From Paeniglutamicibacter terrestris (GTDB lineage: Bacteria; Actinomycetota; Actinomycetes; Actinomycetales; Micrococcaceae), in contig NZ_JAAWVT010000003.1 in NCBI RefSeq assembly GCF_012271785.1, forward strand, positions 310,001-374,000: a stretch of 64,000 bases of DNA, written 5' to 3'. The position numbers and the translations under genes were made by a program. A model generated the notes under the pieces. It made no database searches and was not told the DNA's origin. It was given only the letters and a program-made list of their open reading frames with translations. This document shows, piece by piece, positions 55,813 through 64,000 of this stretch. Every line of letters begins with the position of its first letter. Positions within the stretch are counted from its first letter, which is position 1.

Positions 55813-57555
55813 CTACGTCCTAGTCGTTTCTCCCAAGCTGGTGCCAAGAGGTGCCGTCCATTCAAACCGAGTCCCCTGGTCCTGAGAACTCTTGACCAGA
55901 AAAGTTCCGTTGAGTTCCTGGGCCCGTGCTTTCATGTTGTCCAGCCCGTTCCGGCCCTTGAGCCTGCGGAAACCACATCCGTCGTCGACCACTGCCACCA
56001 TGATCTTCTCGGTGTCGACATCCACGCGAACGTTGATGCTCTCCGCCTTCGCGTGGTGTACGGCGTTGCTGAGGCCTTCGGAGATGACGGCCAAGACATG
56101 ACCTTCCATGGCCAATGGGACGAGCCGGTCAATGCCCTCTCCGAGGTGGAGGCCGGGCGCAAACGGCAAGGTGGCGGAAAGCTTCCGGACCACCTGACTG
56201 ATTCTGTTGCTCAGCGATCGCACGGTGTCTCGCGGTTCCTGAAGTGAATGGATTGTCTCACGGATATCGGCCATGGTTGAGTCGAGTTCTTCCGTAATGG
56301 CATCAATGCGTTCCAGCGCCACGGGCTCGGTCGTGAAGAGGGCCAGGCTTTTGGTGCTGAGGCCCGCGGCAAATATCCGCTGAATCACCAGATCGTGCAG
56401 GTCCTTGGCGATGCGGTCCCGGTCGGCAAAGACGGCAGATTCCTCCCGGTTCCCGGACACGCGCATCAGTTCCAATGCCAGGGCGGATTGGCGTCCGTAT
56501 TTCCCAGCTAGGATGTTTTCGTGGTCGCTATAGGGCTGTTCCCCGGGACCGCGTGCCAGGATCAGGAAATCATCACCTACTGCGCCTGAACTCAGGGCGA
56601 TCAGTAGGGCCGGTCCGATCCCGGATTCCTTTTCGGCGCGAGGCAAGTGCGGGGACAGGTCAAGGGCAACAGCTTTGTTCGTTTCGTGTGCCCTTCGCAT
56701 CGGGCCCTCCCCGAGGTGAAACGATCGGTGCAGGAACTCCGGGGCAAGTAATCCGGCCCCTGCAGAAATCCGAAGGGTTCCCTGGTCGCCATCACGGAGG
56801 CCGACCAGAGCCAGTGCCGCACGGGAGGCTTCCAACCCCTGACGGGCGACAATGGTTTGCCCCGATCTCTTTTCCTCGTTTGTCCGGTCCAGCATCTGCA
56901 CGGCCACCTGCATGCTTGCTTCCATCCAACGGGTGCGCAAGTGAGCCTCATCAAATAGCTGCGCGTTTTCAATGGCGAATCCCGCCGCGACGGCCAATAC
57001 GACGGTCAAATCCTCATCGGCGGCAGTGAATGGTTCACCACCACGTTTTTCGGTGAGATACAGATTTCCGAAGACGACATCGTGGATGCGGATGGGGACG
57101 CCGAGGAAGGACCTCATTTGAGGGTGAAATCGTGGAAACCCCACGGACGCAGGATGCGTGTGAAGGTCCTGCAGCCGGATCGGGTGGGGATCGCGCATGA
57201 GCACGCCAAGGACCCCCTGGCCGGTGGGCAATGGTCCGAGGCATTCGACCGTTTCGTCATCGATTCCCTCGGTGATGAAGCGGCTCAGCGTCTGCCCGTC
57301 CCCGACGACTCCCAGCGCCCCATACCTGGCATCGGTGAGCTTGCATGCCGACTGAACAATATGCTGCAGGACTGAGTCCAGACTCAGGTCCTGGGAAATG
57401 GCGATGACCGAAGACAGTAGTCCCTGCATGCGTGTCTGGAACTGGACTAATTCCTCCACACTGGTGCTCAAGACCGTGCGGATATCCTCCAAGCCAGGGG
57501 TCGGAGCGGAAGACCGTTCCACTAGGGGGCGGGGGTCCGCCGATGAAGACTCCAT
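55813..57555 (-). CDS. GAF-domain sensor histidine kinase, DosS/DevS-like
   Basis: A 580-residue cytosolic kinase. GAF-A is about residues 55-200, GAF-B about 215-365. GAF-A contains DLHTHPASVGFPRFHPQMRSFLGVPIRIHDVVFGNLYLTEK, very close to mycobacterial DevS/DosS; H144 in FHPQM lies at the position of the DevS heme-ligand His as I remember it. HisKA_3 phospho-His is H387 (AKDLHDLVIQRIFAAGL); HATPase has SEGLSNAVHHAKA and VVDDGCGF. This suggests an O2/NO/CO or redox sensor controlling a DosR-like regulator. No regulator gene is adjacent. GGAGAG precedes ATG 57555; no match upstream of it. Confidence 0.9.
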   Translation of the reverse strand: MESSSADPRPLVERSSAPTPGLEDIRTVLSTSVEELVQFQTRMQGLLSSVIAISQDLSLDSVLQHIVQSACKLTDARYGALGVVGDGQTLSRFITEGIDDETVECLGPLPTGQGVLGVLMRDPHPIRLQDLHTHPASVGFPRFHPQMRSFLGVPIRIHDVVFGNLYLTEKRGGEPFTAADEDLTVVLAVAAGFAIENAQLFDEAHLRTRWMEASMQVAVQMLDRTNEEKRSGQTIVARQGLEASRAALALVGLRDGDQGTLRISAGAGLLAPEFLHRSFHLGEGPMRRAHETNKAVALDLSPHLPRAEKESGIGPALLIALSSGAVGDDFLILARGPGEQPYSDHENILAGKYGRQSALALELMRVSGNREESAVFADRDRIAKDLHDLVIQRIFAAGLSTKSLALFTTEPVALERIDAITEELDSTMADIRETIHSLQEPRDTVRSLSNRISQVVRKLSATLPFAPGLHLGEGIDRLVPLAMEGHVLAVISEGLSNAVHHAKAESINVRVDVDTEKIMVAVVDDGCGFRRLKGRNGLDNMKARAQELNGTFLVKSSQDQGTRFEWTAPLGTSLGETTRT

Positions 57556-57929
57556 GGTCTCTCCGTCCAAGTGCCGCAGGGGACTGACTTCCGGGGGCCG
57601 CGTCTTGACCGAGGATAGCCAACAGGCTACGCCCACTGGCTCTTGAACACCAGCAAGAGACCCTACAGGATCCGGGATGAGTCAACGGCAGATTTCCCCG
57701 GTTCGGAACCACGCTACCGGGGTTCCGACCTTGGCAAGCCCCGGGGCACAGAAATGGATGTGGTCCATGCCGGGGGCCAAAATGGTGCAGTGCATGGAAA
57801 GGACAGCTCTCCGGAGAAAGGGGGACGGGACGTTTGGCCCTACCGCCACGAAGCGCGGTGGCCAACGCTGGGGTAGGTCAAATCGCCGCTTTTCTGCGGC
57901 AACAACCCACACCTAGTAGGAGAAATGTC
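57556..57929. other. divergent control region of kinase and hsp20
   Basis: 374 bp without a supported gene. Contains DosR-like boxes: a strong one at 57827-57840, and a weak one, GGGACTGACTTCCG, at 57580-57593, only 25 bp before the kinase start. Confidence 0.5.
57827..57840. promoter_or_regulatory. DosR-box-like palindrome before hsp20
   Basis: GGGACGTTTGGCCC agrees with the mycobacterial DosR core GGGACTWWAGTCCC at 11 of 14 positions; 89 bp before the hsp20 start. Confidence 0.5.
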
Positions 57930-58394
57930 ATGAACGAAATTCTCAGGTCGCCGCGCCAGTCCGCGGTGTCGAGGTCCCCTTTCGACCTGTTCGCAAAGTC
58001 CCCATTCGGCATGCTCGATTCCCTGCAACGGCTCTTTGACGGGGAAAACGAAAACTCCACCATGAGGGTGGAGGAGTTCGTTGAGGACAACTCGTTGGTT
58101 GTTCGGGCCGAACTGCCCGGCATCGACCCCGACAAGGATGTGGAGGTGTCGGTCGCCGACGGGATCCTGAGCATCAGTGCCCACCGCGAGGACACCTCGG
58201 AGACTCGTTCGGAGGGCAGATACCGCTCCGAGTTCCGCTACGGATCGATGCTGCGAAGGATTGCTCTTCCGGAAGGCGTAGGCGAGTCCGAGGTAAAAGC
58301 CTCCTACAAGGACGGCATCTTGGAGGTCCGCGCACCGATGCCGGCCCAGAAGCCCGCCCCCGAGACCACCAAGGTGGCCATCACTACGGAATAG
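57930..58394 (+). CDS. Hsp20/alpha-crystallin small heat-shock protein
   Basis: A 154-residue ATP-independent chaperone. The alpha-crystallin domain is about residues 45-140: EFVEDNSLVVRAELPGIDPDKDVEVSVADGILSISAHRED, YGSMLRRIALPEGVGESEVKASYKDGILEVRAP. Resembles mycobacterial Acr/HspX, a key DosR target. ATG 57930 with TAGGAGAAA upstream; the longer frame to 57834 has no match. 51 bp before the BON gene, so they form an operon. Confidence 0.94.
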   Translation: MNEILRSPRQSAVSRSPFDLFAKSPFGMLDSLQRLFDGENENSTMRVEEFVEDNSLVVRAELPGIDPDKDVEVSVADGILSISAHREDTSETRSEGRYRSEFRYGSMLRRIALPEGVGESEVKASYKDGILEVRAPMPAQKPAPETTKVAITTE

Positions 58395-58445
58395 GAAAGC
58401 ATTGCCCGCCGAATCGACTCGCAGCCCACCAAGACCAAGGACATC

Positions 58446-59114
58446 ATGGAGAATCATCCCGCACCCACCGACCGCACCGTTCAAGCCGCCGTCGAATCCG
58501 AACTCCGGTGGACACCTGACGTGGAGGCAGCACACATCGGGGTGAGCGTGCAGGACCATGCCGTCACCTTGAGCGGTGAAGTTGCCAACTACCCCGAACG
58601 GCTGGCCGCCCAGCGGGCGGCACTGCGCGTGAAAGGGGTTTCCGCTGTGGCCGACGAGCTCTCGGTCCACTACTCCGGGGCGCCGAAGACAGACGGGGAC
58701 ATCGCCGAATCGGTGGGATACGTGCTCAACAACCACGCGAGCATTCCTCCGGGATCGGTCAAGGCCACGGTCCGCAACCACGTGGTGACACTCACCGGAA
58801 CGGTGCCCTGGAATTACCAGCGGGAAGAGGCTGCCAAGGCCATCGGAGCGGTCACCGGGGTGAACCTCGTGGAGAACCACATCGGATTGCCCCAGCAGCC
58901 CTCCGCGACCGTCTTGGCGGACAGGATCAAGGACGCGCTAGCCCGGAATGCCGCACTCGCGGCGCGGAACATCAAGGTTTCCGTCCAGGGTGACCGCGTC
59001 ACCCTGAGCGGGTATCTGCCCTCTTGGTTTGAGAAGAAGCAGGCCGGGCTTGCTGCTTGGGCGGCTCCGCACGTGGGATCGGTCCAGAACAACATCACCA
59101 TCGGCCTGGAATGA
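58446..59114 (+). CDS. triple-BON-domain protein
   Basis: A 222-residue protein made of three BON repeats at about residues 10-75, 80-145 and 150-220: each has a V...L.G.V...  core, e.g. VSVQDHAVTLSGEVANYPERLAA, ATVRNHVVTLTGTVPWNYQREEA and VSVQGDRVTLSGYLPSWFEKKQA. BON domains occur in osmotic-stress (OsmY) and lipid-interacting proteins. No signal peptide, so cytoplasmic. Repetition with divergence between copies. Function unknown; operonic with hsp20, thus a stress role is likely. Confidence 0.9.
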   Translation: MENHPAPTDRTVQAAVESELRWTPDVEAAHIGVSVQDHAVTLSGEVANYPERLAAQRAALRVKGVSAVADELSVHYSGAPKTDGDIAESVGYVLNNHASIPPGSVKATVRNHVVTLTGTVPWNYQREEAAKAIGAVTGVNLVENHIGLPQQPSATVLADRIKDALARNAALAARNIKVSVQGDRVTLSGYLPSWFEKKQAGLAAWAAPHVGSVQNNITIGLE

Positions 59115-59320
59115 CCTGACCGCGAGGCCGGGCATTTCCTGGCCGCACGGGTGCACTTGACACAAGGCTTGCATGAGATCGCCTACAGCGGGAGATCTGC
59201 GATAACTCCGCAAACACGCTGTGGTGCTTCCCGTTGCAGTCCGTACCTCGATCGACGAAGCAGCCCGGAAGGATCAACCCCGGGTGAACAAGATCGCTAT
59301 TTGAAAGGAGGTGGGACACA

Positions 59321-60403
59321 ATGCGCACCTTTGGTATTGAGGAAGAGTTCTTTGTTGTTGAACCGCTGACTGGTCTACCCGGCGTGCCGCATGCCTCGGC
59401 TCGGAGCGAACTGCTGGCTCTGAGCATCGGCGGTGCCGGGACACGCAGCGAGTTTCTCGCCTGCCAGTTGGAAGGGGTTGGCCCGATCTGCACCGAGGGT
59501 TTCGAAGCACTTGAGTCGGCGCAAATGTACCGCAAGGCCTTGGCCCACGCGGTTAGGGACTTGGGATACCACGCAGTGGCGCTGGGAACTCCGCCGCGCA
59601 TTTCGACGGCTCCGGCCGTGGTGAGCTCCGGCGACAGGTACCGCGCGATCCATTCCTTGTGTGGGGAGCTCGCCACCTCGCACTACCTTTCGGGCTTGCA
59701 CGTGCACGTGCAGGTGGAGGACCTCGATTCCGGCATCATAGCGCTGAACCAGTTGCGGCGCTGGCTTCCGGCCTTGACGGCGTGTGGGGCAAACTCGCCC
59801 TATTGGCGCGGACATGACACCGGATTCGCGTCCTGGCGGACCATTCGCTATCGGCAGTGGGCACTCCAAGGCATACCGCCGTACTTCTCAGATGCGCAGG
59901 AATACACCGATCGGATGCGATTCGTCCTTGATGCCGATATAGTGCTGGATCCGGGCCATGTGAGGTGGGGTGCCCGGCTTTCCTCCTCGTTACCAACTAT
60001 CGAGGTCCGGGTGGCAGACACTCAAATGAAAGCCTCGAATTCCATCCTGCTGGCTCTAATTATCAGATCCCTGGTCGACGCCAGTCTGACGGGGGAACCT
60101 GAAGGCTTCCAACCGATGCCAGAAGCCATTGATATTGCCCAATGGCAAGCGGCAAAATTCGGTTTGCACGGCAATAACTTCGATCCCACGGACGGGAGAA
60201 AGACGTCCGCTACTGGGATGATGCACCGGCTGATGGAATACATCCGTGATGCGTTGAAGCGGAATGGGGATTATGAGTATGTCACCGCAGGGCTCTCGGG
60301 GATCCTGCAGCAGGGAACGGGGGCCAGTATTCAACGCCGGCACTTCAAACAGGGCGGTTTCACCGCCGTGCTGGATGAAGCAGCCCTCGCCATCGCTGAC
60401 TAG
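59321..60403 (+). CDS. YbdK-type carboxylate-amine ligase (GCS2 family)
   Basis: A 360-residue glutamate-cysteine ligase family 2 protein. It starts MRTFGIEEEFFVVEPLTG, has HYLSGLHVHVQVED (HxHV active-site metal motif) and ends with QGTGASIQRR, all of the YbdK signature. YbdK-type enzymes have weak gamma-glutamylcysteine ligase activity; in Actinobacteria relatives make thiols or related amides. AAAGGAGGT lies 9 nt before the ATG, an exceptionally complete Shine-Dalgarno. 206 bp after the BON gene, probably own promoter. Confidence 0.92.
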   Translation: MRTFGIEEEFFVVEPLTGLPGVPHASARSELLALSIGGAGTRSEFLACQLEGVGPICTEGFEALESAQMYRKALAHAVRDLGYHAVALGTPPRISTAPAVVSSGDRYRAIHSLCGELATSHYLSGLHVHVQVEDLDSGIIALNQLRRWLPALTACGANSPYWRGHDTGFASWRTIRYRQWALQGIPPYFSDAQEYTDRMRFVLDADIVLDPGHVRWGARLSSSLPTIEVRVADTQMKASNSILLALIIRSLVDASLTGEPEGFQPMPEAIDIAQWQAAKFGLHGNNFDPTDGRKTSATGMMHRLMEYIRDALKRNGDYEYVTAGLSGILQQGTGASIQRRHFKQGGFTAVLDEAALAIAD

Positions 60404-60566
60404 CGCGGGTGCATTCGCGGCCGCGAGCTGGCGTGAGGTCAACGGCCTAGTCGTGTTGGCTGCCCCGCGGCAGTGGGGTGTGGGTCATCATCCCCAAGGA
60501 TTTTGACGTTCAACGCCAAACGTATGTCTCCGGCGAACACATTTGGCTGAAGGCCTGCAGCTGAGA

Positions 60567-60833
60567 TCACCGCGTCGAGCCCTGACCGCGGCGGAGTACC
60601 GAGAGCCTGGCAGTATATTCATTCTCATCGATTTCACCGCGGGCAAACCGCTCGGCGAGCAGGTCTTCTGCCATGTTGCGACCCGGCGCTTCGCCCTCGT
60701 ATCGCCGGTTGGAGACGCCCGCGGACCGGCCGAACAAGATGACCGTCGTAATGATGACACCCCAAAACAAGACAACGCTGAGGATCATCAGGACATTGCC
60801 CAACCCGCCCATGTCTTGGTTCCAATTCATCAT
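60567..60833 (-). CDS. small membrane protein with SHOCT domain
   Basis: An 88-residue protein: one TM helix (VLMILSVVLFWGVIITTVILFG) then a linker and a C-terminal SHOCT motif (AEDLLAERFARGEIDENEYTARLSVLR). SHOCT domains occur as short C-terminal tails in membrane/oligomer proteins. ATG 60833 has AAGGAAA upstream; the next codon is also ATG. A DosR-like box lies 74 bp upstream. Role unknown. Confidence 0.88.
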   Translation of the reverse strand: MMNWNQDMGGLGNVLMILSVVLFWGVIITTVILFGRSAGVSNRRYEGEAPGRNMAEDLLAERFARGEIDENEYTARLSVLRRGQGSTR

Positions 60834-61806
60834 GACGGTTTCCTTCCGTACCTCAAATAGTCGCTGACTCATCCTTCACTATCGAGGGCGGTTTCGGATG
60901 GTGACAGAGTCTTTGGTCCCAGAGAGGCCGGGTCGACTCCTTAAGTGCCAAGACAAACCCTGCATGTAAAGAGCTCGGGGGCGGTCCACTCCCGGGGCAG
61001 GTACTGGGTGATTGTTGCTGCCAGGATTCAACCCGCGCAGCCATAGGCACCGGCGTTCTAAGCGCGTGCACCGAAATGATCGCCGTGACCACCTGCTGCA
61101 CTTACCTGAATCCGCTGCTCCTCACTCGGGTGTGGGGACATAGTGCAGAAGACTTCGAACGTGGTCTAAAGCTCAACGGGGGGTGTCCCCTTTCCATGGA
61201 CCTGGGATAGCTTCCGCGGGTGGCAGCCTCCGGAGAGGAATGCATCCGCGGAAGTCTGCAACATGACGGTGGTACTTACCCAGGTGTCCTAAATATTGGG
61301 AAGGGCGATTCCGAATCGGAGGTTCGAGACCGAACACCGGCAGCTAGGTCCAGGGTGTTCGGACCGGTGGCGTTGATCTGACAGTGTGCTTAGACCATTT
61401 CGGCGATATCCGGAATTGATGTGTCCTAGGCACCCAGACGTGTGGAGGTGGGGTCGTGACAATGGTTTGGTCCCAACCACTTCTGCCAGATGGAGGGGAG
61501 CCGCTATTGCCCGTTTCGGCTGGAGCACTCCAGAGGGAAGATCATTCCCATTGCGAGGACTCCCTCCATCGATATGGCGATCGTAAGAGGGAACGACTGG
61601 GGTCCCAACAACGCATATTCGACGATTCTTCCCGAGCCAGGCCCGGGTCTCAGGGGCATCTGTAGTAGCGCAGTGTGACTCGAACTTTCAAAAGAAAATC
61701 CGCTTCGGGACTTTGCGCACTGGCTTGGGACCGGGGGGTGCCGTTGACTGTGAGGACGATAAGCACAACTCGCGCTCACCGAGTTTCTCGGGTAAGGCAG
61801 AAAGGA
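60834..61806. other. 973-bp region without a convincing gene
   Basis: Several short open frames but none with a recognised family or clear ribosome site. Contains the DosR-like palindromes at 60907 and 61592. Confidence 0.5.
60907..60920. promoter_or_regulatory. DosR-box-like palindrome before the SHOCT gene
   Basis: Minus strand GGGACCAAAGACTC matches GGGACTWWAGTCCC at 11 of 14 positions, 74 bp before the SHOCT start. Confidence 0.5.
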
Positions 61807-61809
61807 ATG

Positions 61810-62676
61810 ATGGACGTGAATCATATCGAGGCTCAGCCCAGGAGTGATTCATCTTTCCGGCCCCCCGGGCAGGAGCCTTGGCATCGATATGTGGCGTTGG
61901 GGGACTCCTTTACCGAAGGATACGGCGATCCCGAACCTTCGAGTCCGGGGGGATACCGCGGTTGGGCGGATCGCGTTGCAGAGGAACTCAGCCTTGAACA
62001 CGACGGCTTCTCCTACGCCAATCTGGCCGTCCGGGGGTCTACCGTCCGCCAAGTGATTGATCGGCAGCTAGCCCGGGCGGTGGACCTTGGCCCGGATTTG
62101 GTGACTTTCCAAGCGGGTGGAAACGACCTCATTCGTCCTGGGGCCGATCCAGACCGGCTGGCCGCCGCTATCGAACCTGCCATCAAGACCCTGGCCTCGA
62201 CTGGCGCCGCCGTAGTGCTTTTCGTCGGGCCGAATTCCGGGCCGCAGACCGTCTTGGGCCACGTGAGACCGAAGATCGCGCTCTTTAACGAGAACCTTCG
62301 TGCCATTGCTGTGCGTCAAGGTGCGGTAGTGGCTGACCTATGGGCACTGACGGACCTGACGGATTCATGTATGTGGGATCGGGACCGGCTGCATCTTTCC
62401 CCGATGGGCCACCAAAGGGTCGCAGCCATGGTGCTCGATAGCCTTGAAGTCCCGCATGGCCTCGTTCCCTTCCACATCAGGGCTCTGCCGACGCGAACCT
62501 GGACCCGGACCAAGGCCGATGACTTCACCTGGGTCCGTGAATATCTTGTTCCGTGGGTCCTGCGCAAAGCCACCCGACACCCAGTGCTTCCGGTACCGGC
62601 ACCCAAACGTCCAACCCCCGGCCCCGTCGAAGGATGCAGAAGTACTTTGACTGTGCCAAGAGGATCCGAGGTGTAG
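61810..62676 (+). CDS. SGNH/GDSL-family hydrolase
   Basis: A 288-residue esterase-like protein. Block I is VALGDSFTEGYGD (catalytic Ser), block III FQAGGNDL (Asn) and block V DRLHLSPMGHQRVA (Asp and His). No signal peptide. The C-terminal 60 residues are Trp/Pro/Lys-rich and extra compared with the minimal fold. ATG 61807, ATG 61810 and GTG 61816 all follow AAAGG; 61810 has the best spacing of the ATGs. Substrate unknown (acyl ester likely). Confidence 0.9.
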   Translation: MDVNHIEAQPRSDSSFRPPGQEPWHRYVALGDSFTEGYGDPEPSSPGGYRGWADRVAEELSLEHDGFSYANLAVRGSTVRQVIDRQLARAVDLGPDLVTFQAGGNDLIRPGADPDRLAAAIEPAIKTLASTGAAVVLFVGPNSGPQTVLGHVRPKIALFNENLRAIAVRQGAVVADLWALTDLTDSCMWDRDRLHLSPMGHQRVAAMVLDSLEVPHGLVPFHIRALPTRTWTRTKADDFTWVREYLVPWVLRKATRHPVLPVPAPKRPTPGPVEGCRSTLTVPRGSEV

Positions 62677-63221
62677 CCCCATGTCTAAGACTTCTGCAGC
62701 GGGGCTAGCCTGCGATTATGGATGTCCTGATAGTCAACCTCGACAATGACCCCCCCTATGAAAATGTTGGCTGTATACCTTGGAAACCCAGCCGCCAACG
62801 AACAACTCTTAGCCGGGCAGGTGGCATCAGATATTCAGCGCAGTCGACTTCGAAAAGCGACTGAAAACAGCCCTCCTGTTAGGAATCGGTCTAGCTCCCG
62901 AGTCTTTCATCAAAGGATCGTTTCCCAAGAAACCCAACGGAATCCCGAGAGAGTTTTTCTATGTTTGGAATCTATGGCCCAAAGATTCCGAGCAAACGGG
63001 TGCCAGCTAAATTATCCGATATAGGGGATTCTCGAGTTCATCTTCACGGCCTATTTGCGTCCGTAAGAGGAAGGTCTGCGGGACAGTAAGCGGATGACGC
63101 CGCCGCATCAGTGGGTCCGAGTATCTATCCGTACGAGTGTGATCGTAAGCTTGTCGTCACCCCGATCCAGTCGCACCCGCAAACAAGCTCGCTTGCAAGG
63201 GTTGAGATGATCTACGGCAGT
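62677..63221. other. gene-free region
   Basis: 545 bp. Frames such as 62746-63024 are short, unrecognised and lack a convincing ribosome site. A fragment MDVLIVNLDNDPPYENVG from 62719 may be a decayed gene. Confidence 0.4.
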
Positions 63222-63647
63222 TCAGGCCACGAACAGGATCTGGGACGGCCTGAACATCCTTGGGCGCGATGTCGCCTCGCCTTTGCGGATGCCACGGACA
63301 TCCGCTAAGGACCGAAGCTGACGCGACTCTAGAGCCCCTAGGTCTTTTTTGCGGTTTCCGCCAGAGATCATCGAGGCCAGTGCCATAACCCTGGTGACGG
63401 TCAAGACTGCAGGCCCCTGGCCAATCCTCTTGGCCAGGGGGTGGGACGCGGCGAAGGTCGTTAGATACATGCCCGTAAGGGGGGCACCCCGTGCCGAGCC
63501 GGCGTCGTTATTCCAGACCGTGAAGGCGACCAGGCCGCAGGCCGCCAAGATGACGCCGTCTGCCTGCCGGTTGCCTGTGTCGCGGGCGACCTTGTAGCCG
63601 AGCAGGAGGCCGACCATTGCCAAACCGATCGAAATGATGCGGGACAT
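63222..63647 (-). CDS. small membrane protein of unknown function
   Basis: A 141-residue protein: IISIGLAMVGLLLGYKVARD and DGVILAACGLVAFTVWNND look like two TM or amphipathic helices, then PLAKRIGQGPAVLTVTRVMALASMISGGNRKK, then a basic tail. GAAGGAGA precedes the ATG. Not recognised. C-terminal 25 residues may run past the true end of the ancestral gene. It faces the end of the SGNH region and diverges from the glycosyltransferase. Confidence 0.55.
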   Translation of the reverse strand: MSRIISIGLAMVGLLLGYKVARDTGNRQADGVILAACGLVAFTVWNNDAGSARGAPLTGMYLTTFAASHPLAKRIGQGPAVLTVTRVMALASMISGGNRKKDLGALESRQLRSLADVRGIRKGEATSRPRMFRPSQILFVA

Positions 63648-63905
63648 TCGAAGTCTCCTTCAGCGGGACGGACAAGCGATGACCTGAGCATAGGTTCCGT
63701 ATGGGAGCACAAGCATGAAAACCGGCTGCGTTCCATAGAAGGTTCCGGCATGAACCCGACTTGTATTGTCTGGCCGAATCGCAAGGAACCTCGCGGTTCG
63801 TCGCTGTCGAGTGCGGAGCACCATGGATGGTGTGCCGGGAAGCCCATCGGTGGCGATGCCGCCCAGCCGCTGGGCGACCACGGAGCGGATCCGGAGGAAC
63901 CTGCC

Positions 63906-64000
63906 ATGCATGTTTTGATCATGTCGTTCGGGACCCGCGGCGACATCGAGCCCTACGCTGCCTTCTCCGGTGCGCGGGCCCGCTCGCGCAACGATGTCAC
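63906..64000 (+). CDS. glycosyltransferase (UDP-sugar/sterol GT type), N-terminal start only
   Basis: Only 31 codons are in the window: MHVLIMSFGTRGDIEPYAAF... is the N-terminal Rossmann strand of GT1/GT28-type glycosyltransferases (M.VL...GTRGD(V/I)QPY.AL...L...GH.V). GGAGG lies 8 nt upstream. Target could be a lipid, sterol-like compound or antibiotic; not determinable. The gene runs off the window. Confidence 0.8.
   Translation, partial: MHVLIMSFGTRGDIEPYAAFSGARARSRNDV

Noticed and set aside
61295-61325. tRNA-like TTCGA segment (GGAGGTTCGAGACC)
   Set aside because: No acceptor, D- or anticodon stem can be formed around it.

Overview
This is a high-GC actinobacterial chromosome segment, most likely from the Micrococcaceae (Arthrobacter, Glutamicibacter or Paeniglutamicibacter group). 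The call rests on gene content and order: lepA-hemW-DUF4870-DUF3097-hrcA-dnaJ-rsmE-phoH-ybeY-corC-era-leuA-recO-uppS, a ctaC-ctaD-ctaF aa3-oxidase set, actinobacterial families DUF3043, DUF3097 and DUF3040, and frequent GTG/TTG starts. No rRNA, tRNA or CRISPR was found.

Region 1 (1-4320) is a catabolic operon: the end of an NCS1-type permease, a zinc alcohol dehydrogenase, an aldehyde dehydrogenase and an agmatinase/guanidinobutyrase-type ureohydrolase, closed by a 19-bp perfect hairpin. It probably takes up and degrades a guanidino compound. Region 2 (4320-6910) is sparse, with a small excisionase-type HTH gene, a SRPBCC protein and decayed fragments.

Region 3 (6911-37611) is dense core genome. 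It includes comEC (no comEA next to it), holA, rpsT, a PemK-like toxin-family gene, lepA, hemW, a CIRCE-controlled hrcA-dnaJ-rsmE operon and a tightly overlapping phoH-ybeY-corC-era operon. Further on are leuA behind a leucine-rich leader peptide, recO-uppS, pyrD, an M20 dipeptidase, erpA and the oxidase genes. Convergent genes are separated by strong hairpins.

Region 4 (about 38480-49480) looks like an old Tn3-family transposon. Two related 38-bp terminal repeats (38737-38774 and 49436-49473) enclose a broken resolvase gene, a truncated tnpA, an orphan histidine kinase, a second broken resolvase and a persulfide/sulfide-detoxification cluster. In that cluster cstR, a Cys-rich peptide gene, the cstB-like dioxygenase-rhodanese, two rhodaneses and a TauE exporter are intact, whereas the MFS and DUF302 genes are broken. 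Four ATACCCC/GGGGTAT palindromes mark the two control regions.

Region 5 (49550-64000) resembles a dormancy/hypoxia stress island: a universal stress protein, a zinc alcohol dehydrogenase, an F420-reductase-like protein, a metal P-type ATPase, DUF3040, a DosS/DevS-like GAF histidine kinase, Hsp20, a BON protein, a YbdK-type carboxylate-amine ligase, a SHOCT protein, an SGNH hydrolase and the start of a glycosyltransferase. DosR-like GGGAC palindromes lie upstream of hsp20 and the SHOCT gene. No DosR-type regulator is in the window. Regions 4 and 5 hold many pseudogenes and several 9-16 bp tandem duplications.
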